From: Agrobacterium larrymoorei
GTDB lineage: Bacteria; Pseudomonadota; Alphaproteobacteria; Rhizobiales; Rhizobiaceae
DNA: 64,000 nt
NCBI RefSeq assembly: GCF_013322225.1
Contig: NZ_JAAMFB010000023.1
Location: 1-64,000, forward strand
Reading direction: 5' to 3'
Of this stretch, positions 1 through 7,160 are shown piece after piece. The translations under genes and the position numbers were made by a program. The stretch's first letter is position 1, and each line of letters begins with the position of its first letter. The notes beneath the pieces were generated by a model. The model ran no database searches and was not told the DNA's origin. It was given only the letters and a program-made list of their open reading frames with translations.

Positions 1-37
1 AAGCCGGGCTATGGTTCCGGCGCGGTCGTCTCGTCAT
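1..37 (-). CDS. IS3-family transposase OrfA, 5' end only
   Basis: Read on the minus strand, an ATG at 37-35 is preceded by a strong ribosome site (AGGAGAT) and opens MTRRPRRNHSPA before leaving the window. This basic, HTH-leading start is the one I know from OrfA proteins of IS3-family elements, which usually continue FKAKVALAA. Only 12 codons are visible, so the family call rests on that short match. The terminal inverted repeat of the element should lie within roughly the next 100 bases, but I could not place it. It marks the left neighbourhood as mobile-element territory. Confidence 0.5.
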   Translation of the reverse strand, partial: MTRRPRRNHSPA

Positions 38-667
38 GGTATCTCCTGTTCTCAGCATTTAAGCTGAAGTCAGGCAGAAATTCCACTTATCCTAGCTGTG
101 CAGATTTTCCGAGCCACCTCTCTCGGCAACAACCAAAGCCCCCCGATCAAGGCTACTCTTGCATGGGCTCGCAAACTCACACCGCAATCACACAAGTTTT
201 GGGTTAGAGGAAAATATGACGTCTGGTTCTTCCAGAAGGCGCTTCTATCAGTGTTGGAAGAAAGTAGCGCTCGACGGAAAGCTGCAGGGGGGCGCGCCCT
301 GCGAATTCCAACGACCCTTCGTGAGGGAAGAATCTTTGACATACTTGGCGGGCGAGTATTGCCTCCGGTCTCGCTTAGGAGTTTTCTTGAAGGCAAGCTG
401 AATTGATCGTATGAAGGAGAAAATGCTTCGATCGATCCGATGTTGAAGAGGTATACGCCCGAACCTCAAACCAAAGTCGGCACATACGGCATATAGGTTC
501 ATTCCCAAGGTTGCTCTCTCCGAGCCCGCCATCAAATATCGAGGACAACGCAATAAGCTGTCGAAACCTGATCCAAAATCAAATATACGCCTCCACAATG
601 TGAAAATAATCATACCAGCATATGAAATCCTGCTTGCGAAGATTCGATATCTGAGTAGCTTGCAACC
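38..667. other. Non-coding or degraded stretch next to the IS end
   Basis: Several overlapping open frames of 60-120 codons occur on both strands here. None has a ribosome site, a recognisable domain or convincing codon use, and they exclude one another. The first part probably holds the insertion-sequence terminus. The rest may be remnant DNA left by insertion. I see no tRNA-like cloverleaf or clear terminator. Confidence 0.4.
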
Positions 668-1381
668 ATGACCTTAACACAAACTCGCACTCTGGATTCG
701 GACGCAATCGGCGTAGGCTCCTACACCGCGCCAGAAGCTGCGCGTCTGCTGAAAACGGCCCCCCTCAACATCAATCGTTGGCTGCGCGGCTACACATACA
801 AGCGTGACGATGTTGCGCGGCAGGTTCCTCCACTATGGACCGCGCAACATGCTAATGTTGAGGAGCATCTTGAAATTGGCTTCCGTGATCTGATCGAACT
901 ACGGTTCGTCAAAGCTTTTCTGGATGCGGGTGTGGGTTTGCTTGCCATTCGCAACTGCCTTGACTATGCGCGGGAATGCGCTGGGGATGACCGGCCGTTT
1001 TCAACGCAGCGTTTCCAAACTGATGGACGGACGATTTTTCTGGAAAGTATTGAGCGTGTTGGCGACGCCAAAATGCTGGACCTCAAGAAAAAGCAATATG
1101 TCTTCAAGCAGGTTATCGACCGAACATTTAAAGATCTCGACATTGAAGATGACGCGGTTGCACGCTGGCGACCATTTAACGGCAAGAAATCCATTGTGAT
1201 TGATCCTAGCCGCTCTTTCGGTCAGCCAATCGCGTCTCAATTTGGGGTTCCGACGATAGTGATTGCTCAAGCGGTTGAAGCGGAAGGCTCTGCCGAAGAT
1301 GTGGCGCGGATATACGATTTGCCGGTCTCGGTTGTGCGTGATGCTGTCCAGTTCGAAAACGATTTGAAGAGAGCAGCTTGA
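668..1381 (+). CDS. DUF433-family antitoxin-like protein
   Basis: This 237-residue protein is the probable antitoxin of a two-gene toxin-antitoxin module. The N-terminal half (about 18-100) resembles a MerR-like winged helix region (YTAPEAARLLKTAPLNINRW). The C-terminal 60 residues carry the DUF433 pattern, a helix-turn-helix unit where the protein runs VEAEGSAEDVARIYDL followed by PVSVVRDAV. DUF433 proteins are known partners of PIN-like (DUF5615) toxins. The stop codon overlaps the TTG start of the next gene in TTGA (1378-1381), so translation is probably coupled. Autoregulation by the antitoxin is inferred from family habit, not seen in the sequence. Confidence 0.75.
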   Translation: MTLTQTRTLDSDAIGVGSYTAPEAARLLKTAPLNINRWLRGYTYKRDDVARQVPPLWTAQHANVEEHLEIGFRDLIELRFVKAFLDAGVGLLAIRNCLDYARECAGDDRPFSTQRFQTDGRTIFLESIERVGDAKMLDLKKKQYVFKQVIDRTFKDLDIEDDAVARWRPFNGKKSIVIDPSRSFGQPIASQFGVPTIVIAQAVEAEGSAEDVARIYDLPVSVVRDAVQFENDLKRAA

Positions 1382-1770
1382 AGGTTCTGGTAGACGAGAA
1401 TCTTCCTCCTGCGCTTGCTCGCTCCCTTAATGCTTTGTTCAATGGAAAACACGAAATCATTCACGTCCGCGAGCGATACGGGCCGGGCGTCACGGATTTG
1501 CAGTGGATTAACGAACTGAGTGCCGAAGGCAGGTGGGTAGTTCTATCCGGTGATCGCCGTATTACCCGTAACAAGGCGGAGTATAATGCCTTTCGTGCTT
1601 CCCATCTTGTTGGCTTTTTCCTTTCAAAGGGGCTTTATAAATCTCCACTCGTCAAGCAGATGGAGCGCATTCTCGCGTTGTGGCAAACGATAGAAATTCA
1701 GTCTGCGCTGGTACAGGGTGGGGCGATGTTTGAACTACCGATGTCCAGTACGCGTATCAAGCAGATATAA
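1378..1770 (+). CDS. PIN-like (DUF5615) toxin of the DUF433 pair
   Basis: The 130-residue product starts MKVLVDENLPPALARSL, the hallmark opening of DUF5615/Mut7-C-type PIN-like nucleases, and has a second acidic motif VVLSGDRRI near residue 57. PIN-like toxins are expected to be metal-dependent ribonucleases; the acidic residues D6 and E7 and the later D are consistent with this. The TTG start at 1378 sits inside the stop of the antitoxin gene, and there is no independent promoter space. Activity is inferred from family only, and the target RNA cannot be told from the sequence. Confidence 0.75.
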   Translation: MKVLVDENLPPALARSLNALFNGKHEIIHVRERYGPGVTDLQWINELSAEGRWVVLSGDRRITRNKAEYNAFRASHLVGFFLSKGLYKSPLVKQMERILALWQTIEIQSALVQGGAMFELPMSSTRIKQI

Positions 1771-1833
1771 TCAGCAATCCGTTCAGCTTTTAAAACCTGA
1801 CTTTTTCCTCACTAAAAGACCGGGAATTCTCTA

Positions 1834-2091
1834 GTGTTCGAAGAGAGTTTTGACTGCGAAGTGCATCGAATGGCGTTGGTAGAAGAAAGTGATTTAATGG
1901 TTATGGACCGTTTCTCCTCGAATAAAGCCAAGGATATTGCGTGGCGCATCAGCCAGATGCACGCCAACAATGCGATTGAGGGCGTCAAGAAGGATGAGGC
2001 GCTAGCTGCGATGGTCGAAGATTGGAATGAGGCTGGAGTTTCTGATGAGGCCCAGATTTCTCGGCTTGTGCAGATGGCAAAGCACCAGTGA
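1834..2091 (+). CDS. Small hypothetical protein
   Basis: An 85-codon frame begins with GTG at 1834; internal ATGs at 1870, 1897 and 1903 are equally possible, and 1897 has the better spaced purine run (GAAGAAAG). The product is acidic and helical (KAKDIAWRISQMHANNAIEGV, then EALAAMVEDWNEAGVSDEA), with no signal peptide or membrane segment. I do not recognise a family. It follows the toxin gene by about 60 bases but need not belong to the module. It could be a cargo or remnant gene of the IS-flanked segment. Confidence 0.4.
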   Translation: MFEESFDCEVHRMALVEESDLMVMDRFSSNKAKDIAWRISQMHANNAIEGVKKDEALAAMVEDWNEAGVSDEAQISRLVQMAKHQ

Positions 2092-2124
2092 ATTTGCCAA
2101 CTGCCCAAAAGCAAGAATCTCTCA

Positions 2125-2688
2125 TCAAACCACCAACCGCCCTCGAAGCTGATCGATGGCGCGTTGAAACACGCCGGGATCATCCAGCGCACGAGACAAT
2201 ACTATCGCGCCTTGGATGGAAAGTACGGCTTGTTCGGAGAGAATGCGCGCCTCATGATCGTCCCGGCCCTGACGGACAAGCGCTGATTGCAAAGCTTCTA
2301 CCCAGCTTGCGAAATATCCTTGGATGGCGTGCGAGAAGCGGTCTCGCGTGTTGCCGACGGCAAGGGCGCCGACGAGGCATACGCGTCTGCCGGATTTGAA
2401 GTAATCCGTGACGGCATCGAGCATCGCTTCGATGGCGGCATTGGCATTGGCATCGGTTCCGTTTCGCAAGGGGGCGTATACGGCATCTTCAAACCATTGC
2501 TCGATTTCGGTGAGGACTGCCCGCACCATCTCTTCTTTTCCATCCGGGAAGAAATGATAGAGGCTGCCTTTGCCGAGGCCGGTAGCCTTGCCGATGAGGG
2601 CAAGGCTTGCGCCTTCATAACCGTATTCGCGGAACACCTCGGCCAAAGGTGCCAATGTGTCGGATCTTTCGGCGACCATGCGAGGCAC
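2125..2688 (-). CDS. TetR/AcrR-family repressor
   Basis: This 187-residue regulator has an N-terminal helix-turn-helix (about residues 12-58) with the typical TetR run YGYEGASLALIGKATGLG followed by KGSLYHFFPDGKEEM. The C-terminal helical ligand domain resembles the TetR_C group often seen beside small enzymes. It starts 2 bases after the stop of the DUF1348 gene, so the two form one minus-strand operon. Two operator-like repeats at 3178-3209 sit just upstream of that operon, so autorepression released by a small molecule is the simplest model. The inducer is unknown. Confidence 0.85.
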   Translation of the reverse strand: MPRMVAERSDTLAPLAEVFREYGYEGASLALIGKATGLGKGSLYHFFPDGKEEMVRAVLTEIEQWFEDAVYAPLRNGTDANANAAIEAMLDAVTDYFKSGRRVCLVGALAVGNTRDRFSHAIQGYFASWVEALQSALVRQGRDDHEARILSEQAVLSIQGAIVLSRALDDPGVFQRAIDQLRGRLVV

Positions 2689-2690
2689 GA

Positions 2691-3155
2691 TTAGAGACCC
2701 AGATCGCTGAGGCTGGCGTAGTCATCTGGCCGACGGCCGAGCGGCCAGTGGAACAGGCGCTCGCTTTCAGCGATTGGCATTTCATTGATGCTGGCATGTC
2801 TATGCGCCATCAGACCGTCCTCTGCGAATTCCCAGTTTTCATTACCGTAAGCGCGGAACCAACGCCCGCCATCATCACGATATTCGTAAGCGTAGCGCAC
2901 GGCAATGCGGTTGCCGGTGAAGGCCCAAAGCTCTTTGATGAGGCGGTATTCATGCTCCTTGTTCCACTTGCGTGTCAGGAATGCCTGAGCGTCATCGCGG
3001 TTGCTGCAGAATTCCACGCGGTTACGCCAACGGGTGTCTAGCGTATAGACCAAAGCGACCTTGGCAGCATCGCGCGTGTTCCAGCCGTCTTCGGCCAGGC
3101 GCACCTTTTCGATGGCTGTTTCATGAGTGAAGGGTGGCAGTGGGGGACGAGACAT
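2691..3155 (-). CDS. DUF1348 (NTF2-like) protein
   Basis: The 154-residue product (start ATG 3155, preceded by GGAAAGG) belongs to the DUF1348 family of small NTF2-like alpha+beta proteins. Typical stretches are [27 protein letters not shown] and the Trp/Tyr-rich [22 protein letters not shown]2-like folds form a cone-shaped pocket and often bind or isomerise small molecules, but no reaction is established for this family. A longer frame reaches 3236 but would put the operators inside the gene, so the shorter start is chosen. It is the first gene of an operon with the TetR regulator, which makes a small-molecule-responsive role plausible. Confidence 0.85.
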   Translation of the reverse strand: MSRPPLPPFTHETAIEKVRLAEDGWNTRDAAKVALVYTLDTRWRNRVEFCSNRDDAQAFLTRKWNKEHEYRLIKELWAFTGNRIAVRYAYEYRDDGGRWFRAYGNENWEFAEDGLMAHRHASINEMPIAESERLFHWPLGRRPDDYASLSDLGL

Positions 3156-3176
3156 GATGAGACCTTTCCTGTATTT

Positions 3177-3209
3177 GTACCGATTGGTACTTAATTTACC
3201 GATTAGTAC
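3177..3209 (-). promoter_or_regulatory. Tandem TetR-type operators
   Basis: GTACCGATTGGTAC (3177-3190) is an inverted repeat with arms GTACC/GGTAC. A second copy, TACCGATTAGTAC (3197-3209), follows with 19-base spacing between starts, about two helical turns. Both lie directly upstream of the DUF1348-TetR operon. Binding by the TetR product is inferred from position and symmetry. Confidence 0.65.
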
Positions 3210-3389
3210 AGTGCGCTTATGTAACTCACATGTCAAGCGGCCTTTCGCATGTGCGTGTGAGGAGGCGGTGTGAAGCGCGTGGATTTTCGCACGCGCAGCG
3301 GGTCGAGAAGAACGAGCATCTTTGAGACATCATCTGCCCGGGCAAGAAACGGCGAGCAATTTCGCACCTTCCAGAGAATGCGGTTTCAG

Positions 3390-3418
3390 AAAAACTGCGG
3401 GCCTTGAAGCAAGCCCGC
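3390..3418 (-). terminator. Rho-independent terminator in an otherwise gene-free region
   Basis: On the minus strand GCGGGCTTG pairs with CAAGGCCCGC around a CTT loop (3397-3418, one bulged base) and is followed by AGTTTTT (3396-3390). This is a textbook intrinsic terminator, yet no protein gene on the minus strand ends here. Confidence 0.6.
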
Positions 3419-3480
3419 CAAGTAAAACTGCCAACAATAGTGAGGACGGCAGTAGGTGGCGGCGTTCATTCGCCGTTCCG
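3390..3480 (-). ncRNA. Candidate small RNA
   Basis: Upstream of the orphan terminator, on the same strand, two more stem-loops are visible: ACTGCC/GGCAGT (3427-3453) and CGGCG/CGCCG around a six-base loop (3460-3475). Three consecutive hairpins ending in a U-run, with no open frame, suggest a short regulatory RNA of roughly 90-150 nucleotides. I found no convincing promoter, so the 5' end is a guess, and I cannot match it to a known alphaproteobacterial small RNA family. Confidence 0.35.
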
Positions 3481-3767
3481 CATCAAGTCCATTAAAATCT
3501 TGACGGGAAACCACGAAAGGGATTTGCCACCGAAATATACAGACTGATTAATCGTTACGCGGCTCTTATTGCGAATGACCAGCAGGTAATTTAACTTGAG
3601 AAATATATTGTAAATCATAGTTTTAACGTAAATTAATACGAAATTACACTGAGGTTCAAAAGTATTAGATAGCAGATTTTATAGCTAATAATGATTATAT
3701 TTAATAATTTATTAGCTTTTCATTTTTCGGCGGCGTAGGTTGCGACATCGAAACGGGTTTACGGAAC
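3481..3767 (+). promoter_or_regulatory. AT-rich leader of the exopolysaccharide operon
   Basis: From about 3540 the sequence becomes markedly AT-rich compared with its surroundings. A perfect 9-base inverted repeat, AGCTAATAA/TTATTAGCT (3683-3691 and 3709-3717, 17-base loop), is followed by TTTCATTTTT and ends 50 bases before the start of the OPX gene. In rhizobia and Brucella such AT-rich leaders of polysaccharide genes are typical targets of MucR/Ros regulators; that link is inference. No gene is present. Confidence 0.45.
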
Positions 3768-5114
3768 ATGAAGGTTTCGCAAATGTCATCGTCGTTATTT
3801 CAGCAGTATAAATCCAGAAACAAAGCCTCCCGATATAGATCACTATTATGCGTGACTTTGGTTTCACTTATTCATGCATCAGCAATCGCTGAGGATTTTC
3901 CCGACAGGACATCACGCGATCTCGTCAATACATCCACAGGCAAGCCTTCAGCCGCACCTCAACTTCCGCAAGATAGCCTGAGGCAGGGAGACAAGCTCAG
4001 CCTTGCATTTTACGAAAGCCTTGGGTCCGAAGAGGATCGCTGGAAGACCTTGCAGGAATCCGCGCCGCGAGGATTTTACCAGCGGCCAGAGCTGACAGGC
4101 GAATATATCGTTGAAGCGGATGGGTCGATTTCTCTGCCGCTTCTGGGTCGCTTTCCTGTTCGCGGTCTGCTTCCCGCCGCAGTGGAGGCTTCGCTTCTCC
4201 ATTCCTACGAAACCCTGGTCGGCAGAAAAGGGTTCGTGAACATCGTCAAGATCGAGCATCAGCCTGTGTATATCACGGGTCCGGTTCGCAATCCCGGTTC
4301 GTTCAAATATGTCGACGGAATGACGGTTATGCATGCCGTGGTTCTGGCGGGCGGCATTACCGCAAAGAGCGTGGAGCCGTGGCAGCGCGTGGAAATAGCG
4401 CGGCAGATCGAAAAGTTGAAGAGCGGGTTGGCCGACCTGAAGCGGATTGCATCGCGAACCGAAGTCATCAAGGCCGAGCGCGATTCCGTGCAAACCGCCA
4501 GCCTGGGCCAAGTTGCCCTTGCCGCCGCCGCTGATGCGGACACGCAACGGCTGATGGATGAGGAGGCGTGGCAGCGCCAGCTGGTGACGACGAGCAAGGA
4601 CGCGCAACATGACGCATACCAGAAGTCCGTCGCCAATGCCCAGGCGGATCTCGATCTGCGACAGGCTCGGGTCGGGAACTACGACGCGACGATCCGCGTG
4701 CGTCAGGACCGTCTCGCCAGCATCCAGAACCTCGCAAACAACAAACTCGTGACCAGCATCGAGCTGACGCGAGCGCAGAGCGAGCTCACCGAATCCGAGG
4801 ATCGAAAGCAGCAGGCCGTCATCGATGTCGAGAATGCGAAGCAACGATTGGCGGTCGCAAAGCAGGACCTCGAGCGTGACGGGATCGAGCGCAAGATCGA
4901 GATCGAAAAATCGGCGGCGGATGCCGAAAGAGGTCTTTCCTCGGCATTGAAGACCACCGAGAGCGACCTCGAGATTTTCCAATCCATGGCGTCGGTCAAT
5001 GACGCAGCAAACGTCGAATTCGAGATCGTTCGCTCAGGACCGAACGGTGTAACCGTACAACCCGCGACCGAAGAAACGGTTCTGCAGCCTGGTGATCTCA
5101 TCAAGATACGCTGA
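3768..5114 (+). CDS. ExoF-type polysaccharide export protein (OPX)
   Basis: This 448-residue periplasmic/outer-membrane exporter starts with a signal-peptide-like segment (about 24-42). It then shows the polysaccharide export domain (LRQGDKLSLAFYE at 71; VEADGSISLPLLGRFPVRG at 115), an SLBB unit (VYITGPVRNPGSF at 167) and a long charged coiled coil (about 205-405), and closes with LQPGDLIKIR. The coiled coil within the OPX architecture is the ExoF pattern of Sinorhizobium rather than the short Wza pattern. An internal ATG at 3783 is an alternative start. It is the first gene of the operon and probably lets the polymer cross the periplasm and outer membrane. No partner co-polymerase of the ExoP/Wzc type is encoded nearby. 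Confidence 0.85.
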   Translation: MKVSQMSSSLFQQYKSRNKASRYRSLLCVTLVSLIHASAIAEDFPDRTSRDLVNTSTGKPSAAPQLPQDSLRQGDKLSLAFYESLGSEEDRWKTLQESAPRGFYQRPELTGEYIVEADGSISLPLLGRFPVRGLLPAAVEASLLHSYETLVGRKGFVNIVKIEHQPVYITGPVRNPGSFKYVDGMTVMHAVVLAGGITAKSVEPWQRVEIARQIEKLKSGLADLKRIASRTEVIKAERDSVQTASLGQVALAAAADADTQRLMDEEAWQRQLVTTSKDAQHDAYQKSVANAQADLDLRQARVGNYDATIRVRQDRLASIQNLANNKLVTSIELTRAQSELTESEDRKQQAVIDVENAKQRLAVAKQDLERDGIERKIEIEKSAADAERGLSSALKTTESDLEIFQSMASVNDAANVEFEIVRSGPNGVTVQPATEETVLQPGDLIKIR

Positions 5115-5230
5115 GCGCCCCTGATACTCTCTTCGTTCGAAGAGAGCGTCCCATCTCCTTTGCCAAGCGCGCAGAGGGGCAACCTAAAAACTCGTCTTTT
5201 ACCGCGGTCCCGAACCGCCAAGGAGAGATT

Positions 5231-6004
5231 ATGTCAATCGCAGAAGCCTCACAATCTTTGAATTCCATGGTCCCGCCGCAAGGCTTCATGTCCAACATTC
5301 CGAAGACTTCGCTCGTCATCCCGACCCTGAACGAAGCGGAAAACATCAAGCTTCTTCTGCCACGCATACCGACATGGGTGCATGAAATCATCATCGTCGA
5401 TGGGCGTTCGACAGACGGTACACCGGAAATCGCCCGAAGCCTGCGCAAGGATGTCAGGGTCGTGCTTCAGCCGAAGAAAGGCAAGGGCATCGCGCTCAGA
5501 ACAGGCTTCGAAGCGGCAAGCGGCGACCTGATCGTGATGCTCGATGCCGATGGATCGATGGACCCGGACGAAATCATCCTGTTCGTCGCCGCTCTGGTTT
5601 CCGGCGCCGATTTCGTCAAAGGTTCGCGCTTCATGCAAGGTGGCGGCACGAGCGACATGACCGTTATCCGCAAGTTCGGCAATCTCGGCCTGACCATGCT
5701 GGTGCGGATGCTCTATGGCAGCTCCTTCAGCGATCTCTGCTACGGCTATATGGGTTTCTGGAAGCGCCATGTTTCCTTGCTCCGCTCCGATTGCGATGGC
5801 TTTGAAATCGAGACGCTGATCAATCTGCGGGCCTTGAAGAACAAGCTGAAGATCATGGAAGTGGCGAGCTTCGAGTCGGAGCGCGTGTTCGGCGTCAGCA
5901 ATCTGCGGGCCCTGCCCGACGGCTGGCGTGTGCTGAAAACCATCTTCCGCGAGCGTGTCAGCACGCCCATGAGCGTTCAGGGTCTGGAGCAGACCATCAA
6001 CTGA
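5231..6004 (+). CDS. Glycosyltransferase family 2 (polyprenyl-phosphate sugar type)
   Basis: The 257-residue GT-A enzyme has the family signature in order: LVIPTLNEAENI near residue 30, IIIVDGRSTDGT near 54, and the metal/nucleotide-binding DADGSMDP near 103. The overall pattern resembles dolichyl-phosphate mannose/glucose synthases, which load a sugar onto a polyprenyl phosphate, although no C-terminal membrane helices are present. The start has a clean AAGGAGA ribosome site. The 116-base gap after the OPX gene is the largest in the operon. It may supply lipid-linked sugar for the repeating unit or for the large membrane protein two genes on. Donor and acceptor cannot be read from the sequence. 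Confidence 0.85.
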   Translation: MSIAEASQSLNSMVPPQGFMSNIPKTSLVIPTLNEAENIKLLLPRIPTWVHEIIIVDGRSTDGTPEIARSLRKDVRVVLQPKKGKGIALRTGFEAASGDLIVMLDADGSMDPDEIILFVAALVSGADFVKGSRFMQGGGTSDMTVIRKFGNLGLTMLVRMLYGSSFSDLCYGYMGFWKRHVSLLRSDCDGFEIETLINLRALKNKLKIMEVASFESERVFGVSNLRALPDGWRVLKTIFRERVSTPMSVQGLEQTIN

Positions 6005-6020
6005 GGCCGGAGGCCGCGTC

Positions 6021-7157
6021 ATGCGTATAGTGATGGTGAGCGCGCGATACCTGCCTTTTGCCGGAGGCACCGAAACCCATGTCCGGGAAGTTGCCACGAG
6101 GCTCGCGCGCAAGGGCCACTCGGTCACGGTTCTTACGGGCAATCCGGACGGAAATCTTGCAGCGAGGGAAATTCTGGACGGCGTGCAGGTGGTAAGGCTT
6201 GAGACCTTCCCGAAAGGGCGCGACTGGTGCTTCGCGCCGGGAATTTTCAAGGCGGTGGCGGAAGGAAACTGGGACCTGATGCACGTCCAGGGCTACCACA
6301 CCTTTCTGGCGCCCTTTGCAATGATCGCCGCGATCCGCAACAGGATGCCCTTCGTCGTCACCTTTCACAGCGGCGGTCATTCCTCACGCTTCAGAACGGC
6401 CATGCGGCGCCTCCAGCATAAAGTGCTTGCGCCGCTGACGTCCCGTGCAGCTCAGTTGATCGGCGTGTCACGGTTTGAAGCGGATCTGTTCAGCGAAAAC
6501 ATGGCAATTGCCAGAGACCGGTTTGCCGTCATTCCAAACGGGGCGCGACTGCCACAAACGTCAAACGCCCAGCGGATGCGCAGTGGCGAGGGCAAGCTGA
6601 TCGTTTCGCTTGGCAGACTTGAGCGATACAAGGGCCATCATCGCGTGCTTGCGGCGTTCAACGTGCTGGCGGCGAAGTTCCCGGATTTGCGGCTCCGGTT
6701 GCTTGGCGAAGGTCCTTATGAGGCGAGCCTGCGCCAGCAGGTCGCCCGCTTCGGACTGGAAGGCCGGGTCGAGATAGGGTCCATTCCCGCTGCCGAGCGG
6801 TCGGCCATGGCCGACCTTCTTTCTTCTGCGGCGCTAGTGGTGCTTCTCAGTGATTACGAGGCGCATCCCGTCGCAGTTATGGAGGCCCTGTCCGTCAAGG
6901 CCCCGGTCCTGACCACGGACACTTCCGGCTTCCAGGAACTGGCGGCCGAAGGCCTTATCAGGACTGTTCCACTGGATGCGTCGGCAGACTTGACGGCCCG
7001 CGCGATGCTGGACGCCATGAATGAGGGACCGGTCTCCATGGAAACGACATTGCCCGATTGGGACGATTGCGCAGGTCAGTTGCTAACGGTCTATCGGCGC
7101 GTGCTTTCACATTCACCTCCCCAAACGATGGCTGTTCCAGTGGGTTCGGAGATTTGA
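6021..7157 (+). CDS. Glycosyltransferase family 4
   Basis: This 378-residue GT-B enzyme carries the glycine-rich N-terminal loop of GT4 proteins (YLPFAGGTETHVREVATRLA at 11), the central SLGRLERYKGHHRVLAAF near 194, and the C-terminal donor-binding stretch DYEAHPVAVMEAL near 278. The two glutamates of the E-x7-E motif appear as E-A-H-P-V-A-V-M-E. It follows the GT2 gene by 16 bases and precedes a membrane protein gene by 3, so it is part of the operon. Enzymes of this group add hexoses to lipid-linked oligosaccharides at the inner membrane. The sugar specificity is unknown. Confidence 0.85.
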   Translation: MRIVMVSARYLPFAGGTETHVREVATRLARKGHSVTVLTGNPDGNLAAREILDGVQVVRLETFPKGRDWCFAPGIFKAVAEGNWDLMHVQGYHTFLAPFAMIAAIRNRMPFVVTFHSGGHSSRFRTAMRRLQHKVLAPLTSRAAQLIGVSRFEADLFSENMAIARDRFAVIPNGARLPQTSNAQRMRSGEGKLIVSLGRLERYKGHHRVLAAFNVLAAKFPDLRLRLLGEGPYEASLRQQVARFGLEGRVEIGSIPAAERSAMADLLSSAALVVLLSDYEAHPVAVMEALSVKAPVLTTDTSGFQELAAEGLIRTVPLDASADLTARAMLDAMNEGPVSMETTLPDWDDCAGQLLTVYRRVLSHSPPQTMAVPVGSEI

Positions 7158-7160
7158 GGC

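Noticed and set aside
98-613. Overlapping frames of 80-121 codons near the left edge
   Set aside because: They compete on both strands, lack ribosome sites and show no domain text.
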